A stretch of DNA of 64,000 nucleotides, taken from NCBI RefSeq assembly GCF_036226365.1, contig NZ_CP108462.1, positions 4,338,501 to 4,402,500 of the forward strand. The letters are read 5' to 3'. Below the pieces are notes generated by a model. The model made no database searches, was not told the DNA's origin, and saw nothing but the letters and a program-made list of their open reading frames with translations. This stretch comes from Streptomyces sp. NBC_01262 (GTDB lineage: Bacteria; Actinomycetota; Actinomycetes; Streptomycetales; Streptomycetaceae). The position numbers were made by a program, and so were the translations under genes. Below, in pieces: positions 33,222-42,181 of this stretch (the first letter of the stretch is position 1; the number at the start of each line of letters is the position of its first letter).

Positions 33222-35180
33222 TCAGCCGCTGACCTTGACCGACGTGCTGGTGGCGGAGCCGTTGGCGTAGCCGGTGAGTTTCGCCGTGACCGTGACCGTC
33301 AGCTTCTTGCCCTTGTCGGCCTTCACCGGCTTGTACGTGGACTTGGTGGCGCCCTTGATCGAGGTGCCGCCGCGCTTCCACTGGTAGCTGTAGGAGGTGG
33401 CGGCGGGGCTCCACTTGCCGGCCTTGGCCGTCAGCTTCTTCCCGACCTTCGCGGTGCCCGTGATGGAGGGCTTGGTGGTGGCGGTCAGCGCCGGTCCCGC
33501 CGCGACCTTCTTCGCGGCCGAGGTGGCGGTGGCCGTGCCGCCCTCGTTGGCGGCCGAGGCCCGGCAGGCGACCTGGTGGCCGTAGTCGGCGCCGGTCAGC
33601 CTGTGCTTCGCCGCCGTCGCGCCGACGATGGCCTTGCCGTCGCGCAGCCAGGCGTACGAGGTGGCCGAAGTCGCCCCCTTCCAGGTGACCTTGCAAGTGA
33701 CGGTGGAGCCGGTGCGGACGGTGCCGGAGACGACCGGGGCAGTGGCGGCGGCCGGGACGGTGGAGGCGCTGAACAGCTGCCAGTGCTGACTGCTGCTGCC
33801 GTCCTCGACCGTCACGGCCCAGGCGGCGGTCACCCGGCCGTCGGGGGCCACGGCCACCCGGTCGCCGTAGACGGAATCGGCGGCGGCGGGGGTGATCGTC
33901 TTCGGCGCGGTCCAGGTGCCGTTGACCATGGCCGACCCGACGAGGACGCGGGGCGATTCTTCGGCGGCGGAGGCGTCCTGGGTCCAGACGGCCTGCACGG
34001 TGCCGTCGTCGTCGATCGTCGCGTCGAACTGCTCGGGCACGTACTGCGTGGAGAGCGTCCGCACGGCCGACCAGGTGCCGGTGGCGGCGGAGCGGGTCAC
34101 GGTGCGGGTGCCGAAGGACGTCCGGTAGTCGACCCATACGAGGGTGATGTCACCGTTCGGGCCGATGAGCAGGTCACTCATCTCGGCGCCGCCCCCCGTG
34201 CCCACCGGCTCGATCGCTCCCCACACGCCGGTCGAGGCCGGCCGGACGGCCGACACCAGGGCCGAATCGTCGGTGGACGGGTCGGCGGCACCCCACACCA
34301 GGGTCGTGTCACCGTCGACGGCCACGCCCAGCTTCGCCCCGCCCACACGGGTGGCGGGATCCGAGACGGTGACCGGGGCGCTCCAGGCCGAGGCGCCAAG
34401 GGCCTTGGTGACCGTGACGACCCTCGACTCATCCGTTCCGGCGTCACGGTCCGCGAAGCCATCGGTATACGCGACCGTCGTCGTCCCGTACTGGTCCACG
34501 GCCACCTGGGGGCTGTCCGCGGTCGCGCCCGTGACGTATGGCACGTCCAGCCGCTCCGCCGCCGACCAGGAACCGTCCGACTCCGCGCGCACCGCCGAGT
34601 GGACCTCGTGCCCGGAACCCGGGTCCGCCGTCCACACCGCCGTGGCCAGGCCGCCCTTCGGGTCCTCGGCCAGCCGCACATCGCCGAGCCATTGCGCGGC
34701 ACTGTCCAGTTCCACCGGCTCCGACCACGTGCTGCCGTCCGCCGCCAGGACCGCCGCCAGCAGCCGCCCCCCGGGGTTGGTTCCGTACGGCGCCACGTCG
34801 TTCGGGAACTCCGTCCACGCTGCTGTCACCGTGCCGTCCGGGGAGGCCAGCAACGTGGCCTCGCCCCGCCCGATCGGCGTCACGTCCAGGGTGTGCGCCG
34901 CTCCCCACGTGCTGCTCCCGGCCGGTCGTACGGAGGCGTACAGCGTGTCCTGGGACTGGTTGAGGACCCACAACGCGACCGCCGACCCGTCGGCAGCCAC
35001 CGTCAGGTCCAGCAGCGAGGTGAGGTCCGCGTTGCCCGTGAACGCGACGGGCGCGCCCCAGGGCGCGGTGGCCGCCGTGGCCGCCGACGCGGCGGGCGCC
35101 AGGGCGCCGGAGCCGATGACGGCGGCGGCCAGCATGGGTATGAACGCGGTACGCAGCACGTACCAGTGGGACTTGAACAC
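33222..35180 (-). CDS. Secreted sialidase-like/Ig-repeat protein
   Basis: A 652-residue exported protein. The signal peptide is LRTAFIPMLAAAVIGSGALA to PAASAA. The next ~430 residues contain bladed repeats with the motif (A/V)xDPxGxxTxxWxx (ASPDGTVTAAWTEFPND, VDQYGTTTVAYTDG, IGPNGDITLVWVDYRT, VAPDGRVTAAWAVTV), typical of a beta-propeller. The C-terminal ~190 residues are two Ig-like modules (TATTKPSITGTAKVGKKLTA, YQWKRGGTSIKGATKSTYKP). GTG 35180 has AGGAG five bases upstream. No enzyme active site is evident; carbohydrate or surface binding is a guess. Confidence 0.85.
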   Translation of the reverse strand: MFKSHWYVLRTAFIPMLAAAVIGSGALAPAASAATAATAPWGAPVAFTGNADLTSLLDLTVAADGSAVALWVLNQSQDTLYASVRPAGSSTWGAAHTLDVTPIGRGEATLLASPDGTVTAAWTEFPNDVAPYGTNPGGRLLAAVLAADGSTWSEPVELDSAAQWLGDVRLAEDPKGGLATAVWTADPGSGHEVHSAVRAESDGSWSAAERLDVPYVTGATADSPQVAVDQYGTTTVAYTDGFADRDAGTDESRVVTVTKALGASAWSAPVTVSDPATRVGGAKLGVAVDGDTTLVWGAADPSTDDSALVSAVRPASTGVWGAIEPVGTGGGAEMSDLLIGPNGDITLVWVDYRTSFGTRTVTRSAATGTWSAVRTLSTQYVPEQFDATIDDDGTVQAVWTQDASAAEESPRVLVGSAMVNGTWTAPKTITPAAADSVYGDRVAVAPDGRVTAAWAVTVEDGSSSQHWQLFSASTVPAAATAPVVSGTVRTGSTVTCKVTWKGATSATSYAWLRDGKAIVGATAAKHRLTGADYGHQVACRASAANEGGTATATSAAKKVAAGPALTATTKPSITGTAKVGKKLTAKAGKWSPAATSYSYQWKRGGTSIKGATKSTYKPVKADKGKKLTVTVTAKLTGYANGSATSTSVKVSG

Positions 35181-35225
35181 ACTTCTCCTACGAAGGAACG
35201 AAGCAGAGCAAGGACGCGCAGCGCA

Positions 35226-35290
35226 GCTCAGCTCAGCTCAGCTCAGCTCAGCTCAGCTCAGCTCAGCTCAGCTCAGCTCAGCTCAGCTCA
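35226..35290. repeat. Pentanucleotide tandem repeat (GCTCA)13
   Basis: Thirteen perfect copies of GCTCA (TGAGC on the coding minus strand), with two more partial units at the edges. It starts inside the stop codon of the pseudoprotease gene (RSLS, TGA) and fills most of the gap to the next gene. Because five is not a multiple of three, TGA occurs in all three frames every 15 bases. Confidence 0.95.
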
Positions 35291-35711
35291 GCGAGCGGTA
35301 CTTCTTCCAGCCGCTCGTGGCCAGCTTCTTGCGGGCCTTGAAGTGGCCGCTGTTGTCCGCGTTGTAGCCGTAGACCACGCCTGCCGGCGTACGGGCCACG
35401 ATGTCCTGGCTGCCGTTGTGGTCGATGTCACCCGTCGCGACGATCGCGTTGTACTGGTTCCAGCCGCCGCCGATCCTCGTACGGCCGGCGAAGCCGCCCT
35501 TGCCGTTGCCCCGGTAGAGCCACAGCACCCCGGAAGCGTCGCGGGCGACGAGATCGGACCGGCCGTCGCCGGAGAGGTCACCGCGGCCGGTGATCACGCT
35601 GTACCTGCCCCACCCGCCGCTGATCTTCTTGCGTGCGGCGAGCTTGCCGGCGCTGGTGCCGTCATAACGCCACAGCACCCCGGAGGTGTCCCGGGCGAGG
35701 ATGTCGAGGTA
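35283..35711 (-). pseudogene. FG-GAP pseudoprotease gene, 3' part (gene split by the 24-kb island)
   Basis: It encodes YLDILARDTSGVLWRYDGT followed by three FG-GAP repeats (GRGDLSGDGRSDLVAR, ATGDIDHNGSQDIVAR) and the C-terminus FKARKKLATSGWKKYRSLS. Upstream of TACCTCGAC the frame continues only into unrelated sequence. The preceding half of the repeat, ARDISGDG, is found at 59861 in the interrupted trypsin-like gene, and joining gives ARDISGDG-YLDILARDTSG, an unbroken FG-GAP core. No start codon or signal peptide belongs to this piece. Confidence 0.85.
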
Positions 35712-35960
35712 GGAAGCGCGCGAGTTCGCGGATTCCTGGAGGGCTCAACCGCTGAACCCGCGCGTCCTCACCGTATTGGAGACCGAAACGAGGGCGGGTT
35801 TGTCCGTGTCTACTGGGTCTGCGGCGGCTGCCTGAGCCGTGGGGATCGACGGCGCACGACGCCGATGGCTGTCTACGGTGCGGTGACCGCGGCGGCCTGG
35901 TCGAGCGACGCAGTCCGCTCATCGACTGCCGCGTGGCGAGGCGAGGGTGGTCTACCTGAG

Positions 35961-36592
35961 TCAGTCGTGACGGGCGAGCTTGACCGAGGAGACGAGCAGG
36001 ATCACCACCAGTACGGGCACGAGAACCAGGTCAGAGAAGACACCGACCAGGACTCCGCCCAGCAGCGCGCCGCCGATCGAACCTGCCGCCATCACGGCGG
36101 TGAAGCGCAGGTTGGCGCCCAGGACCGCGAAGCTGCCGTCCCGGCTGTAGCGGGCGAAGGCGACCAGCATGGTCGCAGCGAGACCAGCAGGGACAGGCTC
36201 CCCGCTGTCTTGATATCCAGGCCGAACAGCAGCACGATCGTCGGGATCAGCAACTCGCCCCCGGCCACGCCCATGATCGCGGCAACCACTCCGATTCCGA
36301 AGCCGGCCACGACGCCGCAGGGCACCTGCGCCCACAGCGGCAGCGCGAGCATCCCCACGGTGGCGAGGTGGGTGGCCAGCAGAGCAGCGGCCATGAGCAC
36401 CATCAGGGCGGCCAGCACCTTGTACAGGGTGGTGCTGCGCATCCGTATCGCCCAGCTCGCCCCGGCCCATGCGCCGATCAGACTCCCGGCCAGCAGGTTG
36501 ACCGCGACGGGCCAGTGACCGGCCAACTGGGAGGCGGACACCGCGGCCAGCCGGGCAGGCAGTGCGACGACGACCACGACCAGGCTCATGGC
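35961..36592 (-). pseudogene. TauE/SafE-type anion exporter, truncated and frameshifted
   Basis: It has hydrophobic spans of a sulfite-exporter TauE/SafE protein: MSLVVVVVALPARLAAVSAS, VNLLAGSLIGAWAGASWAIR and VVAGFGIGVVAAIMGVAGGE then LLIPTIVLLFG. The frame changes after SLSLLVSL; adding one C near 36172 restores SLPTMLVAFARYSRDG and the end GALLGGVLVGVFSDLVLVPV. The first ~60 residues are missing, cut at about 36592 where an unrelated reading frame begins on the other strand. It is non-functional. Confidence 0.78.
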
Positions 36593-36951
36593 CTTGCACC
36601 GTCCTCGCCGAGGCCGCCGGGCGCGGACGGCGCCCCACCGTGACCGCGATCGAGCGGCACCTCGGTGTCCCGCACGCCACCTTCCACCGGCACTACGCCG
36701 ACCTGATCGACGCGCACTTCCGGCCCCGCATCCCGGCACCAGCCCAGCCTGCGACGCCGACGGAGTCCTCCGGATCCGACGCACGTACAGAAGCCAACCT
36801 GAGCCGGCTACGGAAGGAGAACACCGACCTGCGCCGCACCCTCGCCCTGTACGAGGAGGCCATCCGCCAGCTGGCCCTCGAAAACGACGCCCTGCGCGGC
36901 GGCGCCGCCGTCGTTCCCCTGCCCACCCGCACCATGCCCGCATCGTCCTGA
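36590..36951 (+). pseudogene. DUF6262/TnpC-like fragment
   Basis: Reading from the junction with the TauE remnant: ACTVLAEAAGRGRRPTVTAI then ERHLGVPHATFHRHYADLID, a helix-turn-helix like that of the transposon gene at 28509, and a coiled coil (LRKENTDLRRTLALYEEAIR). The first ~25 residues are absent and no recombinase genes precede it. It is the likely scar of another Tn554-type element whose recombinase genes were lost. An in-frame ATG at 36562 lies in the neighbouring remnant. Confidence 0.62.
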
Positions 36952-37095
36952 CCCGCGCCGTCCCAGAGGCGTCTGGCGTGCGGACCAGAGCGGGCCTGCG
37001 TAGATGTTGCAAAGTGACGCTGGGCCCACGATCGAGCGGAGCTCCGCTTCAGTTCCTGAACTCCACCATGTTGTTGGCGTGGTGGGGTTGAACGT

Positions 37096-37145
37096 CAAAA
37101 ATGGGCATCGGCGTCGGGATGGCTCATCCCGGCGCCGACCATTTT
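37096..37145. terminator. Bidirectional terminator-like hairpin
   Basis: AAAAATGG and CCATTTTT enclose a GC-rich imperfect stem (TCGGCG-CGGGA with complement). A/T runs on both sides suit termination in both directions, between the DUF6262-like fragment and the DUF4188 gene. The remaining bases of 36952-37269 show no gene. Confidence 0.65.
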
Positions 37146-37269
37146 TCACTCGCAGCCCCTCGGCAGGCTTGGCCGACGCCCGGTACCCGGCTGTCCTGCG
37201 GCGACGCGACCAGTGGTGTCCATGCGAGCCAGGACGGTTCAGCACAGGCGATCCTCGGAGAACGGACGC

Positions 37270-37761
37270 CTACCCCTTTGCCGCTCGCAGCCTCTCGGCC
37301 GCCGTGTCCCCGCGCCGACCGACCGGCACGACACCTGTTGCGGCACCGAGGCCGTATGCGGGCATGTCGTCGTACACCGTTTCGTAGGCGCCTGCCGGGA
37401 CGATGAACGTCTCGTGCCAGATACCCACGTGCCCCTTCCCGGCGCGTGCTCGTCGGTTGAACGCCGTCCATGCGGGCCGGTGCTCCTTGTCCTGCTGGTG
37501 GGCGTAGGCGAGGAGCCGTTCCTTGTCGGTCCAGTACTGGACGACGTAGAAGTCTCGTAGGCCGCCGTAAAGCACCTTGTAACCGAGCAGCCCGCTGCTC
37601 TTTTCCTGTGACAGCTCGCGCAGCATTCGTGGCATCGACATGAATGCCGGAAACCAGCTGGAGAGTGCTCGCAGTCGGTTGATTCGTAGCCCGATGTGGA
37701 AGACGACGACATCACCTTCGGCGGCGGCGGTGTTGCGACCCGGTACTACTTTCTCGAGCAT
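37270..37761 (-). CDS. DUF4188 (monooxygenase-like) protein
   Basis: A 163-residue protein of the DUF4188 family, an alpha/beta dimeric-barrel-like fold related to haem-dependent aldoxime dehydratases and small monooxygenases. Landmarks are DVVVFHIGLRINRLRALSSW, FPAFMSMPRMLREL, LRDFYVVQYWTDKERLLAYA and VGIWHETFIVPAGAYETVYD. ATG 37761 has GGAGG four bases upstream. The first gene from the left in the island with an intact frame; the 2TM gene upstream is 34 bp away, and the two probably share a message with the hydrolase gene beyond it. Confidence 0.82.
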   Translation of the reverse strand: MLEKVVPGRNTAAAEGDVVVFHIGLRINRLRALSSWFPAFMSMPRMLRELSQEKSSGLLGYKVLYGGLRDFYVVQYWTDKERLLAYAHQQDKEHRPAWTAFNRRARAGKGHVGIWHETFIVPAGAYETVYDDMPAYGLGAATGVVPVGRRGDTAAERLRAAKG

Positions 37762-37795
37762 GATCCTCCTACGGCACCCGTTGTGATGGTCTGGA

Positions 37796-38017
37796 TCATG
37801 TCCGAGCGAGTGATCGGAATTTCGAACGAATCGCCCAGGCGTGGATCGCCAGCCCGATGCCCCAGCCCAGAATCGACCACAGGGGCCAGAAGAAGTGGTC
37901 CGGGGTGAGAATCCCCCACAGCAGCACCTGGGCCAGATTGGCGAAGATGTACCAGAACAGGTGGACCCGCAGGCCCCACCTCATGGCCTTCTCACTTTTG
38001 TGCACTTTCCCTCCCAT
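37796..38017 (-). CDS. 2TM-domain membrane protein
   Basis: A 73-residue protein with two closely spaced hydrophobic helices, LFWYIFANLAQVLLWGIL and PLWSILGWGIGLAIHAWAI, joined by the short TPDHFFW turn. This is the 2TM domain pattern. The start is uncertain: ATG 38017 lacks an upstream ribosome site, whereas GTG 38005 is preceded by GGGAGGG. Function unknown. Confidence 0.78.
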   Translation of the reverse strand: MGGKVHKSEKAMRWGLRVHLFWYIFANLAQVLLWGILTPDHFFWPLWSILGWGIGLAIHAWAIRSKFRSLART

Positions 38018-38055
38018 GGATCGACGGATCGATGCACTTGCGATGCGCAGCGGTG

Positions 38056-38778
38056 CTATCGCGGGAGCGCCTGTTCCTGCGCGGCTGTTTCGATGAGGGC
38101 AACTGTCGCGCCCGGTCGGGAGACGAACACCATGTGCGAGGCACCCTCGACCACCTGGGTCTTCGCGCCGGAGCGCTGGGCCATGAACTCCTGCGTCACC
38201 GGCGGGATGATCTTGTCAGCGCCGCTGATCAGGTTGTAGCTCGGGATCGCGTGCCACGCCTGCGGACCTGTGGCGGGCTCACCGAGGGCGGCGCCGGTGG
38301 CCGGACGTTGCGTGATCGAGTAGAGGGCGGCTTCCTCCGCGGAAACGTCGGCCGCGAAATGAGGATGGAAGACCTTGGGGTCGATGTAGAGGTCCACCTG
38401 TCCGTCGGGCAGCGGCACGGGCTTCAGGGACTCGCCCACGGTGCTGCCCGGGAACTTCTCGACCAGTGCTTGCGCGCTCTCGCCTGTCTCCGGCACGAAC
38501 GCCGCCAGGTAAACCAGCGCCTTCACGTTCGCGTTTCCCTCGGCGGCAGTGGAGATGACCGCACCGCCGTACGAGTGCCCGACCAGCACGATCGGTCCCT
38601 CGATGCTGTCAAGCAGCGCCTTGACGTTGGCCGCGTCAAAGGTGAGCCCTCGAAGTGGATTCGGCGCGGCGACCACCGGATAGCCGTCGGCGACAAGCCG
38701 TTTGGCGACAGCGTTGAAGCCGCTGCTGTCGGCAAAGGCTCCGTGCACGAGCACGATCGTCGGATTCTCGCTCACCAT
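38056..38778 (-). CDS. Alpha/beta hydrolase
   Basis: A 240-residue cytoplasmic hydrolase of the salicylate-esterase/hydroxynitrile-lyase type. The oxyanion strand is TIVLVHGAFADSSGFNAVAK, the nucleophile elbow LVGHSYGGAVIS (GHSYG), and the catalytic His lies in VEGASHMVFVSRP. ATG 38778 has GGAGAGG nine bases upstream; a longer frame reading upstream is spurious. A secreted paralogue of the same subfamily is encoded at 51577. Confidence 0.9.
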   Translation of the reverse strand: MVSENPTIVLVHGAFADSSGFNAVAKRLVADGYPVVAAPNPLRGLTFDAANVKALLDSIEGPIVLVGHSYGGAVISTAAEGNANVKALVYLAAFVPETGESAQALVEKFPGSTVGESLKPVPLPDGQVDLYIDPKVFHPHFAADVSAEEAALYSITQRPATGAALGEPATGPQAWHAIPSYNLISGADKIIPPVTQEFMAQRSGAKTQVVEGASHMVFVSRPGATVALIETAAQEQALPR

Positions 38779-39123
38779 GGACCAACCTCTCCTTCGGATG
38801 ACGGCCGACAAGGACCGGAGCGGGGTGTCGGGTTCTCCCGCACCGTCCGGCTGGCGACCACTTCTTGGAGCCGCGCTTGCGGGACACGCCTGTCGACGAA
38901 CCGGAGGCGCGACCGCGGCGACCGTGGAGGGTTTGCTGACGAATTCAGCGAGTACGACACGGCTCCACCCCCTCACGCTCGGCGCAAAGCTATGGCGTCG
39001 CACTGGACGGGAATTGAATGAGACCGGGACCTGGTTCCGGATGGGCTTCCCTGATCATTCAGTCGACGTCAAGCCGGTTCGGCCAATCTGAGCCCGCGGA
39101 GCACGGATGACTGGGGGTTGCAG
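38779..39123. other. Divergent intergenic region
   Basis: 345 bases between the leftward hydrolase gene and the rightward desaturase fusion gene, presumably with both promoters. No gene, repeat or clear -35/-10 pair was recognised. Confidence 0.5.
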
Positions 39124-41691
39124 ATGGTGTCAGACGAGAAAGCCGACGTGGTGGTGATCGGGTCGGGTATGGGGGGTCTCGCGGCGGCGCGAGCGGTCGC
39201 GCAGTTCGGCGGGAAGAAGGTTCTCGTCCTCGAACAGCACTACACCCTCGGCGGGATGACGCACGAGTTCTCCCGCGCCGGGCGCTACCGGTTCGGCACC
39301 GGCCTGCACTACATGAGCGCGAGCGCCGGCCCGTTCCTCGGGTTCATGACGGACGGGCGGGCGCAACTCTCGCCTCTGCCCGACGAGTACGACGCACTGC
39401 ACTTCCCGGAGTTCGACTTCGCCGTCCCCGCCACGAAGGAGCGGTTCCGTGCCCGTCTGAAGGAACGCTTCCCGGCCGAGGCCTACGCGATCGATGGCTT
39501 CTTCCGGACCACCCGCTGGGCCATGGCCGGGCTGACCGCGCGCAATCTGCTTGCATCGTTCCCCGCCGGGCTGCGCAAAGCTGGTGCGCCCGCCGTCGAG
39601 CGACTCTTCCCGTCGGCGTACCGGTCTTTGCGGGACCAGGTGGCCCGCAGCTTCCGCGATCCGCAACTGCAGGCCGTTCTGGCCGCGCGATGGGGGCTCT
39701 ACGGCACTCCGCCGGCATCGAGCGCGTTCGGCTATCACGCGGCGGTCCCGCTGACCTTCTTCATGGGAGGCACCGCACATCCCGTGGGTGGCCCGCAGGA
39801 GCTCAACCGCGTCGTTCTGGAGATCCTGCAGCGGTACGGTGTGGTGCTGCGCTCCCGGCAGCGGGTTCGTGAGGTCGTCGTCGAGGGCGGCAAGGTGGCC
39901 GGCGTCGACGTCGAGGACACCGCCACCGGCCGCCGCTACCGCGTGCGGACGGACACCGTCGTCTCGGCGGCCGGAGTGCGCAACACGTACGCCCTGATCG
40001 GGAAAAGCCACGAACTGGCCGATCTGCCCGAGGAACGGTCGGCGGTCATGCTTTTCCTCGGACTGAACCGGTCTCCGGCCGAATTCGGGCTGCGCGGCGA
40101 GAACCACTGGTTCATGCCTGACTTCGACGACCACGACGGCGTTCATCGCCCGCCTGGGGAAGGCACGCTGTACGTCTCGTTCGCCTCGCTCAACAACCCC
40201 GCCGCTCGGTTCCACACCGTGGAGCTGCTGGAACTCGTCGATCCGAAGGCGGTCGACCAGTGGCGTGGAACGCCCGAGAACGAACGGCCGGACAGCTACC
40301 GGAAGTTCAAGGACGAGGTGACCGGACGGCTGCTCGCCCGCCTGGAGGAACGCTGGCCCGGCTTCCAGGAGACGGTCGCCTTCGCCGAACTGGCGACGCC
40401 GCTGTCATTCGAGACCTATCAGTACAGCGTGCGGGGATCCTTCTACGGACTCGCGGCGACGCCCCAGCGGTTGCGCTCGGCGCGCGCGGGTTGCCGTACT
40501 CCGGTCAAGGGTCTGTTCGTGGCGGGGCAGGACGCCTGGGGTTCCGGTGTGGTGGGGGCGCTGGCGGGCGGCCTGATGGCGGCGAACGCGGTGCTGAAAC
40601 CGCGGCAGTTGGGGACGATGTGGCAGGCCATCCGGTCCGGCGGGGTGGCCCGCGAGCCGGCCACGCCCTGGGAGGGGTATCTGCGCGTAGCCGGCATCGA
40701 GGTGCTCACCCCGACGGTCCGCAGGATTCGCTTCGAACCCCTGGTCGGCGACGCGATGCCGTTCTCGTTCGCCGCCGGACAGTACGTGAAGGTGGAGCTG
40801 CCGGTCGCCGTCGAGCCGATCGAACGCTCGTACTCGATATGCAGCAGTCCCGAGGAGAACGGATCCGTCGAGATCGCTGTGAAGCACGAGCCGGACGGGT
40901 TGGGGTCGGGTTTTCTCCATGAGGAACTGGAGGCCGGGCTGGCGCTGCGGATGAGCGGCCCGCACGGCGAGTTCACCTGGGAGCCGGGCGCCGAGGAGGG
41001 GACGCTGCTGCTCATCGCCGGGGGCGTCGGGATCACCCCGCTGATGAGCGTCCTGCTCGCGGCCGCCGATGCAGGTCACACGGGTCGGATCGTCCTGCTG
41101 GCGAGCTACCGGGCCGAGGAGGAAGTGCTGTTCGGGCCGGAGATCGCCGCGCTGCGGTCACGGCTGCCCGGGCTGGAGGTGTCGGTCCTCACCACCGACC
41201 GGACAGGGCGGATCGGTCTCGACGAACTGCTGCCCCATGCCGACCCGAAGACCCGCGTGCACCTGTGCGGACCGGCGCCCATGATGCAGGACCTGATCGG
41301 CTCCCTGACGGAACTGGGGGTGCCGCGAGCCGCGATCCGCACCGAGGCGTTCGTGTCGGGCCGGAGCAAGGAGACCCGCCGGGAGAAGGCGCACGCCATT
41401 GCCGTCGCCGCCGCGGCGGCCGGTGTCACTGAGTTCATGATCGGCACGGTGGGCGGCGCCCCGGCGTTCCCGTGCAGCCCTGGGCAGTCGGTCCTCGACG
41501 CCGCCAACGCCGTCGGCGTCGCCCTGCCCCAGTCGTGCGGCGAAGGCGCTTGCGGCACCTGTCGGGTGCGGGTGGTCTCCGGTCTTTACGAGACCGACGA
41601 CCGGGGGATGTTCTCCGCCGACGAGTTGGCGGCGGGCTGGCGGCTGGCCTGCCAGACACTGCCCACCGAGGACCTGGTGATCGGTCAGTAG
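39124..41691 (+). CDS. CrtISO/RetSat-like FAD oxidoreductase fused to reductase and 2Fe-2S ferredoxin
   Basis: An 855-residue three-part flavoprotein. Residues 1-~500 are a phytoene-desaturase/CrtISO/retinol-saturase-like domain (DVVVIGSGMGGLAAARAVAQ; HYTLGGMTHEFSRAGRYRFG; FVAGQDAWGSGVVGALAGG). Residues ~515-740 are a ferredoxin-NADP-reductase-like module (FAD motif RSYSICSSPEE, NAD site LLIAGGVGITPLMSVLLAA, LCGPAPMMQDLIG). Residues ~765-855 are a plant-type ferredoxin with cysteines in SCGEGACGTCRVRVVSG and RLACQTLP. The protein could thus deliver its own electrons to a saturase or isomerase flavin. ATG 39124 has a G-rich ribosome site. Substrate unknown. Confidence 0.87.
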   Translation: MVSDEKADVVVIGSGMGGLAAARAVAQFGGKKVLVLEQHYTLGGMTHEFSRAGRYRFGTGLHYMSASAGPFLGFMTDGRAQLSPLPDEYDALHFPEFDFAVPATKERFRARLKERFPAEAYAIDGFFRTTRWAMAGLTARNLLASFPAGLRKAGAPAVERLFPSAYRSLRDQVARSFRDPQLQAVLAARWGLYGTPPASSAFGYHAAVPLTFFMGGTAHPVGGPQELNRVVLEILQRYGVVLRSRQRVREVVVEGGKVAGVDVEDTATGRRYRVRTDTVVSAAGVRNTYALIGKSHELADLPEERSAVMLFLGLNRSPAEFGLRGENHWFMPDFDDHDGVHRPPGEGTLYVSFASLNNPAARFHTVELLELVDPKAVDQWRGTPENERPDSYRKFKDEVTGRLLARLEERWPGFQETVAFAELATPLSFETYQYSVRGSFYGLAATPQRLRSARAGCRTPVKGLFVAGQDAWGSGVVGALAGGLMAANAVLKPRQLGTMWQAIRSGGVAREPATPWEGYLRVAGIEVLTPTVRRIRFEPLVGDAMPFSFAAGQYVKVELPVAVEPIERSYSICSSPEENGSVEIAVKHEPDGLGSGFLHEELEAGLALRMSGPHGEFTWEPGAEEGTLLLIAGGVGITPLMSVLLAAADAGHTGRIVLLASYRAEEEVLFGPEIAALRSRLPGLEVSVLTTDRTGRIGLDELLPHADPKTRVHLCGPAPMMQDLIGSLTELGVPRAAIRTEAFVSGRSKETRREKAHAIAVAAAAAGVTEFMIGTVGGAPAFPCSPGQSVLDAANAVGVALPQSCGEGACGTCRVRVVSGLYETDDRGMFSADELAAGWRLACQTLPTEDLVIGQ

Positions 41692-42181
41692 GACGGTCCG
41701 GCCGCGGTTACCGTCCGAGCCGTCCCGTCGACAGCACGACAGACCACGGCTTCTGACCCGCCACGCTCGGGCCCGGCCACCTGGTACGGCCGCCTCATCG
41801 TCATCGCCGGAACGGCGTGCAGGCGCGCGGAGACATGTCCGCGAGCCCTGTGCGGCGCGCGAACTTCGACGAGGCAGCGAAGACCCTGGCGGAAGACTGC
41901 GCGAATGCCGGCGCGCAATCGGCGTAGTGGTGCCTGGAGCAGCCTCTGCGCTGTGTGCTTCTGGGACGCAACTCCCTCTGGAACTGCGCTGCTCGGTGAT
42001 CGGCGCGTGGACCGGCCGCGGGCCGCCGATGCATCGCTACCGGCCGATCGGGCACCTGGTTCCGCCGCGACGGCACCGCCCAGCGGTCGCCTCGGCGCAT
42101 GGACCCAGGCTGCGGACCAACCGTAAAGTGGCTACGCCGCAGCCGATCGTGGTCCGGCCGTGAGTAGGGGTAGGGGTGGGC
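41692..42181. other. Intergenic region before the AfsR-type gene
   Basis: 490 bases. Small open frames exist on both strands but none has family resemblance or a good ribosome site. The end holds GGGGTAGGGG just before ATG 42182. Probably promoter DNA for the AfsR-type operon. Confidence 0.45.

Noticed and set aside
35226..35290. Tandem array considered as a CRISPR.
   Set aside because: The unit is only 5 bp, with no spacers, and no cas genes are nearby. It is a simple microsatellite.
31229..36518. Very long open frames antisense to the secreted-protein genes.
   Set aside because: They are Arg/Gly/Ala-rich shadows produced by high third-position GC. They have no domains or ribosome sites and overlap well-supported genes. 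The same applies to long antisense or alternative frames at 13775-15463, 46476-48305 and 48311-49879.
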